64,000 bases of DNA, taken from positions 186,001 through 250,000 of the forward strand of contig JAJQJQ010000063.1 in the NCBI GenBank assembly GCA_028622995.1, written 5' to 3'. Of the stretch, positions 24,827-37,377 are shown piece by piece. The position numbers and the translations under genes were made by a program. The notes beneath the pieces were generated by a model. It made no database searches. It was given only the letters and a program-made list of their open reading frames with translations, and was not told the DNA's origin. Numbering within the stretch: the first letter of the stretch is position 1; the number at the start of each line of letters is the position of its first letter. The DNA comes from Panagrolaimus kolymaensis. Taxonomy: Eukaryota; Nematoda; Chromadorea; Rhabditida; Panagrolaimidae.

Positions 24827-25219
24827 TTAAATAAAGCCATTTTTTTGTTGTAAAATTGGTTTTTAAAAATAAAGTTTAATTTTTTGGTTTAATAAAGTTA
24901 TTAATAATAAAAAATGCATTTATTTAGTTTATGTATTCATTCCAAGAATTAAAAAAAATCGTTTAGATAACAAAAATTTGTTACCCAACAACAACAATCA
25001 AATATTTAAGTTTTTTTTATTAAATGCTTATGTATCAGTTTCAAATGGTTAACTTGGACTTTGATTAGCTAATAGCTATGTTATGCGTTCAACCAATTTT
25101 ATTTTTTTTACCTGAATGTTTTGTTTGAAATTAATTTGAAATTTTTTTTCATGATTAAAATTTATCACAAAAATAAAATAAAAAATACAAAATATTATTT
25201 TATTTTTAACTCCATTTTA
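24827..25219. other. convergent intergenic spacer
   Basis: Holds the 3' ends of the secreted-protein gene (AATAAA near 24830 and 24869) and of ift-74. No other feature seen. Confidence 0.5.
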
Positions 25220-28200
25220 TTATCGTTTTCCACTTGAATATGCTGCAACTAGAATAGAATTATATTCTTCTCGAAGTTTCAGAGCCTGAAAAATTATTTA
25301 TCAAAGTAAAAATTATGTTTATTTGAAGACAAAATTTTTTGGTTAGTTCAAAATAATTCGAATTCTTTTTTTAATCCTTTGTGAAAAGACTTTGAATCAA
25401 GACAAACAAACCTGTTGCTTCAAATCATCATAATTTGTTTCTGAAGCTTTTGCATCCACTTTGATTTTTAATTCTTCTCGTTCTTGTAAAACTGCATTTA
25501 AAACAGTTTTTTGGGAATTTAACTATAAAAAAATTATCCAATTATTCTGTTTTCTTTTTGGTCAAAAAGTTTGCATTTTTATGTACCTTTTGGAAATCTT
25601 GATTTGTGGCCATTAAATTTGAAATTTCTGATAATTCTGATTGCAATCGACGAACATCTGATTCAAGTTGAGGAATATTTTTATGGCAATCACTTCGTTG
25701 GGAAACCAATTCCTATAAAAAAAATTTTAATCGGTTTGAGTGGACTTATTTATCGGGGTCAAAATGTAGTTTGAATTTAAAAGTTTGTTCCGGCATGCAT
25801 GTAAGAAATTATTTAAAAAGCGAACCTCTCTCATTTGCATGATTTTATGTTGAAGTCCATCTACATCACGAAATTCTAATAAACCTTGATGGATTTCATT
25901 TTCACGCAAATGCATGCTTTCCATTTCAGCTTCAAGTCTCAATTTGGCTTCCTCCAAATCTATCAATTCTTCTTGGAGGCGAACGTGCACTAAAAAATTT
26001 AAAAAAAATTTAGTCGGGAAGTTAAAAAAGATTTGACATAAAAAGTTTCTTTCTTTTTTTAATGTTTCCAAAAAAAACATGAAACTAACAATTTTGAAGT
26101 TCTTCAGGATTTGCAGCCATTTCCAAGCTGCTTTCATCGATGCTGCTTGCATTAACTGTATCATATCCAGACGATGCGGTGCAATTCAATGAAATTAATT
26201 GAAGCACTCGAATTATTTCTAAATGATGTTTTTCTATTTCATTTTCAATTTCTTGTTTTTTATCTCCAAAATTTGTAACAAATTCATCGATTTGAATTTC
26301 CTTTTGACGAAGTTCCCGATATTTTTCGTTCTTTTCTCCCGCCATTATATCGAATTCATTTTCAAATTCCTGTAATTCTTCATGGGATTGTTGAATCTTT
26401 TCTTCGATTTCTGAAATAACTGTATGCATATTTGCTATTTCATCATTATCTTTTTTGATTTGTTCCACCAATCTTTCTCGAAGTTGATCCGGCGAACTTT
26501 GATCATTTAATTGTTCAATAATTTCAGATTTTTTTAAATCCAATTCAGATAATTGTTCTTGCAATACCACTAAAAATTAAGTTTATTTTTTTTTTTGAGG
26601 TTTATGAAATTTTTGATGATTTATTTTTTTTAATTTATTTGGAAGCTATTTTTCTTTGAATGTTTTTGGGTCAAAAATTCCAAAAAATTTTTAAAATTAA
26701 ATATATTTTTGTTATCAAATTTAAAAAAAATCAAAACATACTTGCTTGTTGCTTTAATGGATTATTAGCTAACGCAACATCAAGTTCTTCTTTCTTTTTA
26801 ATTAATAATTCCAATTCTTTTTGCCTTTCTTCAAGGGCATGAGCCAAATGTTCGGCTTCATCTTTAATATGTTCATATTCATCTCGAATTCCAGGGTCCT
26901 ATAAATTTTTTAAATTAAATTTAATCGTCTGCTTTTTAAATTTTACCATGCTATTAATTAAATTTTCATTGGCCATACGAATTTCAAGAACTTGAGCTTC
27001 CAAAGTTCTCGCAACATCTTCCTTTTCTCGCCTTTCACGAAAAAGGTCTTCAACTTGTTTAGAAATTTCAGAATTTTTTGTTTGCTCTTCTTGAACCTCA
27101 AATTGAAGATCTGATAATTCGGTGTTAGTATTTTGTCGATCAACAATTAAATTATAATCCGTGAGTTCGCCTTGAAGCTTTTTTATTTCGTCTGCTTGTT
27201 CTTCAGCTCTGAAAACAAAAAAACAAATTTAAAATAAATTTTTACACAGATTTTTGCTTGCTCGAATCTCCAAAAAAAATAATGCAAACCTTTGTTCATA
27301 AATAAGTAATTTTTGTTGTTCACTTTCAAATTTAATTAATTCTTTTTCAAGTGATTCAATTTCTTCATTTAAATCAGCTAATTGAGTATTTAATAAACCC
27401 ATAAAATATGTTTTATCCATAATTATTCGAGAACCAAATGCAGCTAAAAAAATATTTATTTTTGTCAAACTTTTTTTTGCTCTTTAAAAAACGTACTTCC
27501 TGCTCGACTTGGTGGAGCTCGAACTCCAGTGAGACCTTGCTGAGTGATGGGTCGTTGGATGCCTGTGCCGGGTGGCAACATCCTTGCTCCAGTCATAGGT
27601 CGATTTCCTGAAGCTGTTCCCAATCGTTGTTGTTGTTGCTGTTGGGTTGTGGATGGACGATTTCCATGTGATGAGCCTATTGGATGACCAGCTCGCGAAC
27701 CTAGAAAAAAATTTTCATTGACTTTCCTATTTTTAATTTAAAAAAAAAAGCATTTTTTGAAATAATTTATGTAATTTTTTTGTTTTCATTAACCAAAAAA
27801 AAAATCTTTGGTGCTTTTTTATTTTTAAAACCACGAAAGCAAAGTCATTCATTTTAAACCCAGGATGAAAATATCAAATTATTTTTATGGATATTCTTAT
27901 GTTTTTCAAAATTTATTATTCTCTTTTAATTGCAAACATTTCTTTTCTTGAAAAGTCATTGCTTTTATAAAAGTCATTAAAAATTTGCGACTTTATTTAT
28001 AAAATTTCTAATTTCAGCGCTTTTTTTTTTACTTTTTTCCAAAACTTTCTTTATTTTATTTTCCAAATAAAAATTATTTATCAAAAGTTGTTTTAAACCA
28101 ATTTTTTTAAAATTTTTAGTTTCTGAGTTTTTATTATTTTTTGGGTTCTTAGTTTTACTTACCAACTCTTTCACCAATTTGCTGATGATGCTGTTGTGGG

Positions 28201-28530
28201 TGTTGTTGATGTTCATTATCCATACTTCTATCATCACTTCGATGATTATAGTGATCTCGATCAAGATGAGAAACCACAGCCTTTCGACTTACGGGTCTTT
28301 CAATGCCTCCTCCTGTAAGATTTGGTGGAGCTGCAGTTGGAGGTCGTTCAGCGTCTAAAAAAATAAATTAACAAAGATTTAACTAAAAATTATTTATTTT
28401 TCTAATTTCTAATTTTAAAAACAAATTTACTTCGTCCAGCAGTTTTAGGTCGTTTAGCAGTTCCCGGCCTGCCGGCGCCCGTGCCAGAAGTTCTAGGACG
28501 TGAAGAAGAAGATGGAGGGCGGTGATCCAT
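25220..28530 (-). CDS. ift-74: intraflagellar transport protein 74
   Basis: Eleven minus-strand exons (28530-28431, 28354-28163, 27700-27497, 27443-27290, 27208-26947, 26898-26742, 26569-26090, 25989-25826, 25712-25587, 25522-25412, 25285-25220) join in frame to 671 residues. IFT74 is a core IFT-B subunit that with IFT81 binds tubulin and carries it along cilia. The N-terminus is basic, with GTxRP-type repeats (GAGRPGTAKRPKTAGR; RPMTGARMLPPGTG) and the conserved QQGLTGVRAP. Then comes MDKTYFMGLLNTQL, which is DKSYYLGLLRSKI in human, and ELTDYNLIVDRQNTNTEL. Coiled coil continues to the end. Vertebrate IFT74 has about 600 residues; the extra length here is mostly a low-complexity, H/Q-rich N-terminal exon. 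A consensus X-box lies 146 bases upstream. Confidence 0.95.
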
Positions 28531-29210
28531 TTTTTTCTCGAAGAAGCAAAAGCCTTTTTATTTCCAACAAAATGCCTGATTTTTTTTTTCTTTATTAAGG
28601 ATTAAAATAAAGTAGAGTAAAGAAAAAAAGGCAAACAATTTCTGCGACATAGCTAAAATTCAACTTTGTTGTTTTTGTTGCTATGGAAACTTCTAAAATG
28701 CGCGCTCTCTCTCTAATTTATGGGAGAAAGGTAGAGTCTATGAATTTTGCTTTTTTTACATTGGGTTTTATGGTTTCTATTTAAAAAACCAATATATGTA
28801 TTTTCTTCTCTTTTTTTAATGCAATTTTTATTTTTGAACTAATTTCATTAAAAACAGAAACTAAAAAGTTATTGTTATTTGGGTAAAAAAATTTAAAGTT
28901 TTCCAAATACAACTTTTCTTTAAATTATTTAGACATTTGTTAAAAAAAATTTCATTTAAAAAAACAGTGAATAATCAAATTCTATCAAAAATTATGAAAC
29001 AAAAACAGTAAATTAGAAATTTACGAAACTATGACACATATTTCCGTTTTATTGGTATTTACAAAAAAGAAAAAAATCACAAATAAAATAATTTTTTTCT
29101 CACAAATTTTTTGATATTTAAAATAAATATAAAAAAGGGCAATAGTTTTTTGGAAGTTTGAAGTAGCAGCATTTTTCTTTTTTTCTCCATCAGCTTCGCC
29201 TCCACGAAAA
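28531..29210. other. divergent promoter region of ift-74 and secreted paralogue B
   Basis: Apart from the X-box, this region contains AT-rich DNA and a short CT repeat (GCGCTCTCTCTCTA near 28702). No gene seen. Confidence 0.5.
28677..28690 (-). promoter_or_regulatory. X-box (RFX/DAF-19 site) of ift-74
   Basis: On the minus strand the site reads GTTTCCATAGCAAC, a full match to the consensus GTHNCC-AT-RRNAAC. It lies 146 bases before the ift-74 start, in the range usual for nematode ciliary genes. RFX factors switch on ciliary genes in sensory neurons. Confidence 0.85.
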
Positions 29211-30243
29211 ATGGTGAAATGGAGTTTGAAAATAATCATTTTAATTCTTCAAATAATTTTTATTTTTAATGTTTTTGGTTTTGCTAAAAGTCTTGAAATT
29301 AAGCCGCCATTGAAAGAAATAGAAAATTTAAAATTGGAGGATATTAATAAATTTTTTAATAATTTTACCATCCATTTTGAAGAATTTTTGGATTCTCAAC
29401 ATTCGAGGTAAATATTATAATAATTTTTGGTTCATTCCAGCAAAATTTTGTTATTCTAAGTAAAAATTTAAAAGTAAACAAATATTTTCAGCATCGCTGA
29501 ACCTCTTGGTGCCATCGGAAAATGCATCAAAAAACGACATTTTAACTCTCTCAAACATGGAGCAGAAAACCTTTTGAATGGTTTCAATAATAAAGTTTCA
29601 TTGAAAAAACGAAAAAAGATTTGCGAGTAAGTTTTTTCTTTCCACAGCATTAGTAAACCATAAAAAATTGAAAATAATACAATATTGTTTTGAAGTGAAA
29701 AATTTTTTGTCCTTAATTTTTTAATTTAAAATTTTCGATTTTTTTTCAGCTCCCCAAAAGGTGACATCATTGAAAGTTTATATCATTGCATCGACAAATC
29801 TGTAAGTCTCCATATTTTTTCTCCTCGCTCCTCTAATAACCAAATTATTTTAGTTCTTCGAAGAAGACCGTGAATTTCTCAACACTTTAAAATCCGTGAT
29901 TTATCTTCCATTTCATGAACTTTGCACTTATATGGACGCAAAAAAACATTTAAAATTCATCGTAAATATCAAAACTAAAGATTTATTGAAAAAAGAAAAA
30001 CCCATTTTTGAGAGATTTGAAAAAATTCTTAAAAATGAAACAAAAGAAATTTCAAAAAAAGATAAATGTTTGCCTTTAATTATTGCAAACATTTATGATT
30101 CAATTATGGCTGATTCAAATGTTTTTAATCCTCTGAGTCAAGGAATGTTTTCTCAAGCCATTCAATTGTATTTAACCCTCATCGCTCGATTACCATTTAA
30201 AACATATTTGGATTGTTTTGAAGAAATTGAAAAATTTAATTAA
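29211..30243 (+). CDS. secreted six-cysteine protein, paralogue B
   Basis: Four exons (29211-29407, 29492-29626, 29750-29801, 29854-30243) encode 257 residues. Exons 1-3 have the same lengths and phases as the gene at 23664, and six cysteines align (GKC, KIC, YHC, ELC, DKCLP, LDC). A hydrophobic signal peptide (IIILILQIIFIFNVFGFA) covers residues 8-25. The shared IYLPF(H/Y)xxC and K(D/E)xCLP motifs mark the family. Protein identity to paralogue A is low, so the duplication is old even though the gene structure is unchanged. It lacks the Ser/Thr-rich tail of paralogue A. Function unknown. Confidence 0.8.
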
Positions 30244-30696
30244 AAATATGTTTTTTTAATAAATAAAAAATTGTTTAAAAGAATTCGATTTTATAGTTTT
30301 CAAAATTTTCAGGAAAGTGAAAAAATTCCAAAGAAAAAAAGTAATTATTTATTCTTGCATCATTTCAAGTTCGAGCTTCATGAATACACAAATTCTTTGA
30401 AGCAGCTAAATAATTAAATAGTTTTATTTTGTCAAAAATGGAACAAAAGCAATTAGAAAAAATGCAAGTAAAAAATCTTACATAAATCCATCAATTTTCA
30501 TAAATCAAATTTGAAAGAAAAAAAAGTTTATTTATTCAAACATCAAAAGTTTTTGAAGTTAAAAAAATAACAAAAATAAGAATAAAAAAATTTGTTTCTT
30601 GCATTTTTGGATTCTTGAAAACATCAAACTTATGAGTAAAAATAAAGCAGAAACAAAAAATTTGAAGAAAAAAAAGGTTAGAAAAATAAAGAATTT
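30244..30696. other. convergent spacer, no gene supported
   Basis: Between the stop of secreted paralogue B and the stop of DSCC1. AATAAATAAAAAA at 30259 is the likely polyadenylation signal of the former. Confidence 0.5.
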
Positions 30697-32871
30697 TCAA
30701 AAGCTACTATCTTTTTTAACAAATCTTCGAGAATTATTTCCATCTTTAATTTGTTGACAATTTTTAAGTATAAATGCTGGAATGGCAGTTTTATTTAAAC
30801 AAAAATCAATTACATATGGTTCTAATTCTTCCATGGTCCATGAATCTTTAATTTTAAATAATAAATTTAATCTAAAAAAAGTAAATTCAAAAAAATTTTG
30901 CATAAAAATTTTTTTTTTGAAAAAAATAAAAACAAACCTTTCTGTTGGATTATTAGGCAAATCTTCAACATTAACATAATCAATTAAAGTTCCATGAACG
31001 ATGGAATTTTTAAATAATGCTATTCCTTGAAGAACATTATTATTATTGGTTAAATCCATTTCAAGCCCAATAGGTAAAAGACGAATCATAGAACGTTCAA
31101 AAGATTTTAAAGAAATTTCATGATTTTTTTCAAAGAAAGATATTGCTCGATCTCGACAAAGATTTATTCGATTTATTGAACCTACAAAAAATGTTTGGGG
31201 TTAGTTTGAGAAATGTCCGCTAAATGGGAGGCTTGATTTAAATATTTATAATATTTTTAGAAGTCAAATTGTTTAAAATCTTAGTTTTCTTAGTTTTTGG
31301 CATTTGAATTTTAATTAATTACAACCTTTTTTAAATCGAGTATCCAGGGTTTTAATGTATTTTAAAAAACGTACCATTTTCATTGGAATAAGTTTGAATA
31401 ATCCAATGAATAAATGAATCAGGAATATTTTCATCAAAGTGAATTCTAAGATCATCAAATTTTATTTGCTTGAGTGAAATTGATGGAATTTCTGGATCAT
31501 CGATTAATTCAATCAATTTTTCAAGAAGTTGGGAACGAGTATCACGAGAAAGATATACCAAAAAGCCTAAATAAAAAAATTTAGAGGCGTTAAAAAAACA
31601 AATTAAAGAAATTAGATTAGTCCACTGAGTTACTGGAATATATAAATAGTTTTCAGCATTTTTCTATGTCATGTCTCTATGGACAAAGAACGCAAACAAC
31701 GAGGAGCAAAAAAAGTGTTTTTGGGACTTTTTATCGCGGCTTTGTCTGGTTCATCATTGACTGGTTTTAGAAATTTGTCTTTTTTCAAAGCATTTTAAAC
31801 TTGAATAATAGTTTAAAAATATTCTATTAAAAAAAAGCAGGGAAAATGATGGCTTTAAAAGTTAGTCAAAAACAAACATTTAAAAGTTTTTTGAGATTTT
31901 AAAAAGAGAAAATATTTCAAAAAAATCTTTTTGGACGGCAAAAAATAAGTTTTTTTAAACAATTTTTTAATCTCCAAACTTTTGTTCAAATTTTTTTTTC
32001 TTTTTTTTTCAATGGATTAAACAAAGTTTTTACCATCACCGTGAAGTTGATGCTACAACTTTAGCCCATCCACTTCATGTTAGATTACGAATCATAGTTA
32101 GTATAGAAACCTTCAAAAAAAATTTGACACATTCTCGCACTCACCATTAATTTCAGCAACGGGTAATTGTTTTAAACTTTGTTGAATTTCATATTCACTA
32201 AATTGAATTTGATTTAATAAATCATTCATGGTTATCCTGAAAAACAGTTTTTTATTCCACAGTTATGCAAATTTTTTTTTATTAATTAAATGAAAAAAAT
32301 GACTAACTTTCCCTTTGTTTCGTTTTCATCTTCAAAACTATAATTATTATTGGAAATATAAATATAGTTTTTGAACAATTCTTTTAAAGCCAAATATGGC
32401 GAACTTTCTTCTTTAGTTAATTCCAAAAATGATTGCAAATATGCTTTAATCTGAAGAAAAAAAAGTTAAACAAAGTTTTAAAAAAGGGAATATTTTGAGG
32501 ACTAATAAAAAAAATGTTAAAAACCTTATATTCCTTAATTTCTTTTTCGTTTTCGGCTATTTCGTTATCATTTTTTCTTGGTGGCTCAATTTTATTTGTA
32601 ACAAAAAGAGTATCAGTTGTTTCAACTTCTTTAACTCGATATGTTTCTGAATCAGTGCAAAAACAAATATTATCTTCTCGGCGAGAACGAATTACAAAAC
32701 TAAAAAAGTAAAATTATTGGAAAAAATGAAAGTAACAAAAGTTTACGTTTTAGATTGACGAATTTCAGCTGCCAACGATTTAGTTACTTGAATTAAGCTA
32801 TATCTTTCACGATTAAAAGATTTTTCAAATGAAATTGATTCAGTTAAAATATTATTATTATTCGTTTCCAT
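30697..32871 (-). CDS. dscc-1: sister chromatid cohesion protein DCC1 (CTF18-RFC subunit)
   Basis: Seven minus-strand exons (32871-32747, 32699-32525, 32450-32308, 32236-32145, 31566-31375, 31181-30938, 30871-30697) join in frame to 381 residues; human DSCC1 has 393. DCC1 with CTF8 and CTF18 forms the alternative clamp loader that loads PCNA and supports sister chromatid cohesion. Matching stretches include FVIRSRREDNICFCTDSETYRVKEVETTDTLF, split in position like human LVIRGDKDEQAVLCSKDKTYDLK, then MNDLLNQIQFSEYEIQQSLKQL (human TEDLLDQIQASEEEIMTQL), LQGIALF, VEDLPNNPTERLNLLF and SWTMEELEPYV near the C-terminus (human KWTEEDIAPYI). The winged-helix C-terminal part is complete. Intron 4 is longer than the rest at 578 bases. 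Confidence 0.92.
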
Positions 32872-33726
32872 GATTTGAAGAAGAAAAAAGTTCCAATAAC
32901 TTTTAGAAGAAGAAAAAATAAATGCAAGCGAGCAAAAAAAAGTTAGTTAGTTTTTGGTGAGAAAGAAAGAAGATTTAAAGCCAAAAAAGCCCGCGCTTTT
33001 TTTTCTTTCTTCTATGGTTGCAATTTTTTTCTTTGATAATAATTTTTCAAAAAAAAATATGGAAAAATGGCACACTTTTTTTGTTTTATTTTTCTTCACA
33101 TTCTGCCTGCCTCAATTGTTTTTTGTTTTTTTGCTGACCCCAAACTTGATAGCCAAAGAGTAACAAAAAAAAAATAGATATCCCTTAATATTCTGATATT
33201 TACAAGCAAAAAATGTCATATTTTTTATTACTTCAAAAAAACGAAAGGAAAAAAGCAAAATTTTTTATTGTTTTTTTCATAAACTTTCGAGATACAGTTA
33301 ATTTCTTTAAACTTGATTATAGTCCATTAATTTTCACATCGGAACAACAAAATAAAACAACAAAGTATGTCAAAGTTAAAACAAAAATACATATTTAAAG
33401 TAATAATAATAAAATTCACAGATTAAACTTGTTTTTTATTTTTTATTTTCTGTTTCATAAAAACAGTTTTCTTTATGAGTTTTTTGAGTTGTCAAAGATG
33501 GCGACCATTTTTTTAGAACTAATGCTCGGTCTACTAAAATTTTATTAACTTTGTTTTAAGTATTTTTTTCTAATTGAAAAATTTAATTTAATTTTTCTTG
33601 TTTTTTGTTTTCGTTTTTGGGTTTAAAAATCACGGATTAAAATTCACAGAAAAAATTTTTCAATTTTGTTTTTCCTTGTTTGAAAAAATTCTGTGAATGG
33701 AAAAACAGTAGTCTTTGCTTTTATAA
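32872..33726. other. divergent intergenic region, no gene supported
   Basis: Upstream of both DSCC1 and the srg-like receptor. Open frames of 60-70 codons here are phenylalanine/lysine-rich and composed of T- and A-runs. Confidence 0.5.
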
Positions 33727-36700
33727 ATGTTTATAATTTATCAATTGGAATTGCTATTTTTTATTATTACAACATTTTTGTATATTTTTGTTTTAATATG
33801 TGTTTATCAAGAATGGCGGTCAAAAGATACTATAATAAATATATCATTTTTTAAATTATTTTTTGTTACAGGCATCATAGATTTGTGTAAGTAGTTAAAA
33901 CTTTTTATATTTTTGAGAACAAAAAAAAATAAAATTTGATACTTTTCCAATTTAATACTGTTGAATTGAATCTAAAAAATATTCAAATTATTTTTCAGTG
34001 ACCCTCATCGGAAATAATTTATTAAATGTTATGCCAAAAGCATGTTTATTTCCGGAATTTTATAATTTTATTTCCACTCCATTTTTGCATATTTATTTTT
34101 TTATTTGTTGGGGATGTGGAACTAATCAAGGATTTTGCGTTATTGTAATTGCATTAAATCGATTAACAACCATGGTTTATCCAAATTCGAATTCAAAGGT
34201 TAGTTAATTTCATGGCTTCAACGTTTATGAAAAATATTAAAATGCTAATAATTTAATAAAAAGTAAGAAAAATATGATTCTTCAAGGCCAAAAAAAAATG
34301 GTTTTCATCTAATTTTAAAATTTTAAATTTTGGCTAATTTTTTTCGAAATGATTTAAACCCTTTTTTATTTTATAAAACGGGCAAAAGTTTTCAAGGGCA
34401 GTATCAAGACTATTGAGGTCCAAGCAAACTAAAAAATTAATGGAATAGAGAGTAACAAAATTTCTAAGCATTGTTAGGTTTTTTTTGCAGAAATCAAATT
34501 TTTACTTAAATTCTTTATAAAAAATATATTAAAAAATTTGATGTTAAAATATTCAAAAAGAAAAAATGATTTAAACAATGAAAAGAAAAAATTCATTCAT
34601 CGATTGATTTGAAGAAAAAAACAAACTAATTTTTATGATGCTTTAAAATGCGGCGAATGGCTAACGTGTGTGTGTAAAAAAAAACAGAAAAAATTGTTAT
34701 TTAGTGTCGAAAGAAACCAAAAAAACGGTGATTTTAATGCACAACAAAGCGCCGAAAAAAAAACGAAAACAACTAATTGTAAAAACTTAAAGGACCCTGC
34801 TCATTTCATCTTTTTTGAAATTTGTTTTCAAAACCGCGGCTGGATATTCCATCATGCCGCAACGTTGCAAAAGGCTGAAGCGGCAGTTTTTCATACTTGA
34901 ATTTTTTGTCAATCAAAAAAAGCATTTCTCAACAAAAAAGCATTTCTTCTTCTTCTTTTTCCACCTTTTCTTTATGATGAATACATATTTTACACTTTTA
35001 GTTGTTATTTTCAAGGTATCTATTGGTTTTATAGCATATTGGTAGGTATTAACAATACTATTAGCTTACATTTCGGCTACTCGTTGGTTATTTTATTCCG
35101 TTTTTGACATTTTTTTTGTAGTTAGTGGTGGAATTATGGCTACATTTTTATATGCACGGAAGTATGAGATGATCTTCATCTTGAATTCGATAGATGTTTT
35201 GCCGTAACTTGCTTTGAACGTAAAAGTATAATAAGATGAAAAGTTAATCCGCCCTTCTTTGTTCACCACACTGGTTATAAACATTTTCTTATCAACAACC
35301 CAAAACATTTTATTATTGGTTGATCATAGTATCGAACTTTTCTTCCATACATATGCCAATTACAATAATGTTACACGAAGTATGATTACTATAAAAACGG
35401 CCGTTTGTGCTGAATAATGTAATAACTGAACTCATTTATTTATTACATATTTTCTTTGCTATGATGAGATGACTGGCACTTCAAAAACAGCTTCTATTAC
35501 ACAATAATCACCGAATGTAATTTCAATAATGCTTTTACTTTCCAAGAAGAATGTAAATGCTAACCAAAAATTGTTGTTCATTCAACTTTTGTTTGCCACT
35601 TCGAATCTTTACATTGCGTTTTCAATGAAACCGAACTTTTGTTGTATTTAGATGGCAGTTTTAGTTAATCGAAATATGAACAATAGCTTATAAAGATGTA
35701 AAAAACCGAAATCTTTATAGTTGAGATAAACTCATGTGACTGGGGCTTCGAGTAACATCGAAAAGTCTAATTAGTTTGATGGCGAAGTAGTGAAATAGCT
35801 AAAACTTGTAGTTTTGGTTTTAGTATTATAGCTGCGAGTAAAAAAAGTAAGTATCTTTATTCCATCGCCCAAGTTGAAAGAAGACATTTGTGCGCATGCT
35901 AACCGTAAGTTGAAAAAAGTTTCATCACTATCTAGATTCGAAGATGTATTGAACCACAAAGGCTGTAATAACTAATTCTTGGAGACAATTGAAAGGGAAA
36001 TGGTGGAATTATACAACCTCATAACTTTAGATATGAATTATTGGTTGTATAGGAATAATGCAACGTTTATGATTGAGCCAAAATTAGAGATCAGCGATGT
36101 CAAATATCTTGTGGAAGTAAAAAGCAACAAGTAACATAGGTTGGAATAAAAGGCAAAGAGGTAATCGATGTATGAAATCAAGAAAAAGCATTTTGGGTGT
36201 AAAAATTCGAGGAAAACGAGGAGAAAATCAAGAAAAATTTCCAATGAGTAACTAAATTGTGGATTAATAACATTATTACATACATGCTAATTGTTTTCAA
36301 CCTCATTCAAACAGTGATGGTTATAAGGGGAATAAAAAACTATGTATTCATCATAAAGAAAAGGTGGAAAAAGAAGAAGAAGAAATGCTTTTTTGTTGAG
36401 AAATGCTTTTTTTGATTGACAAAAAATTCAAGTATGAAAAACTGCCGCTTCAGCCTTTTGCAACGTTGCGGCATGATGGAATATCCAGCCGCGGTTTTGA
36501 AAACAAATTTCAAAAAAGATGAAATGAGCAGGGTCCTTTAAGAAATAATTTCATTTTGTAATTGGAAAATTTGTTAAGTAAACAAATAACTTTTTTCTTT
36601 TTTTAGTATTGGAATTCAAAAAAATGGATTTATCTTGCATTTGTATTTCAAATATTTCCTGGATTTATTAGCGGCGGATTTACTTTAACTTCGGGAGTTT

Positions 36701-37377
36701 ATTGGAAAATTGAACTCGATGATTGCGCTTTAATTCCTTCGTTTATTAAGTTTGTTTTTTTTGCTTCTAAAATAAAGTTTTTAATATTAAAAATTTTTAT
36801 GTTTCAGTAAACCTCTTCCACGATTATATTTTACGATTGCAGGATTTTATCAATTTTTAATTTCAGCAATTTTAATTATAATTTATTCGATTATTATTTT
36901 TACTATTAAAAATGCACATAAATCTCAAAATAATGTAAGCAAAATTCTTCTTTTATTTTGGTATAAAATTTTTATAAAAATATTTTTTAATTTTAGTTTA
37001 TCCAAACAATTTCTCATCAAAATCAAACCTATCATCAAAGACAATATCAACGAGAATTACGCCTGCTTTTAATGTCGAGCATAATTTGTGGCTCACAAGT
37101 TTTTCTTTCAATTTATATTATTTTTCGTGAAATAACTAAAATTGATAAAGATTTTGTTGGAGTTTCGTTTATCACGTAAGCCATTCATTAATTTATATAT
37201 TTTATTAACGAAGAAACGTTTATTTTTAGAGATGTTTGCGCTGGAGTAAATCCATATTTAATGTTATTTTTTTGTAAAGCCATCAGGACACGAATATTGA
37301 GAATGATTGGATTTTCAAGCAAAATTATTGTAAGAAATGTTAAAGTTACTTCGAGTTTAAAAAGTTTGAGTTCGTGA
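33727..37377 (+). CDS. serpentine chemoreceptor, srg-like
   Basis: Six exons (33727-33886, 33999-34198, 36607-36749, 36808-36934, 36997-37175, 37230-37377) join in frame to 318 residues, normal for srg receptors. The protein is a seven-helix membrane receptor. The first helix starts MFIIYQLELLFFIITTFLYIFVL and continues to SFFKLFFVTGIIDL. Helix 3 ends NQGFCVIVIALNRLTTMVYP, where srg proteins have the conserved N-R. An extracellular WKIELDDC segment, a helix-5 run of isoleucines and NPYLMLFFCKAIRTRIL in helix 7 complete the pattern. Such receptors act in nematode sensory cilia. Intron 2 (34199-36606) has taken in a TTAA-flanked inverted-repeat element; without it the intron would be about 660 bases. 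The reading frame is unaffected. Confidence 0.87.
34787..34987 (+). repeat. left terminal inverted repeat
   Basis: 201 bases including the TTAA. Contains AACCGCGGCTGG and two AAAGCATTTCT repeats. Identical to the inverted right end. Confidence 0.9.
34791..36537. mobile_element. TTAA-flanked transposable element with identical 201-base inverted repeats
   Basis: The element is bounded by TTAA on each side (34787-34790 and 36538-36541), a piggyBac-type target site. The terminal repeats start AGGACCCTGCTCATTTCATC and match base for base over 201 bases counting TTAA (34787-34987 and, inverted, 36341-36541). Perfect identity argues for a recent insertion. The 1.35-kb interior has open frames of at most about 70 codons (minus strand 35093-35308, 35771-35959) with no recognisable transposase or DDD motif, so the copy is probably non-autonomous. 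It sits inside a chemoreceptor intron. Confidence 0.88.
36341..36541 (-). repeat. right terminal inverted repeat
   Basis: Reverse complement of 34787-34987 without a mismatch by my reading; ends GCAGGGTCCTTTAA. Confidence 0.9.

Noticed and set aside
34670..35045. Two overlapping 76-codon frames across the left inverted repeat
   Set aside because: They cross the element boundary and encode low-complexity sequence; no transposase motif.
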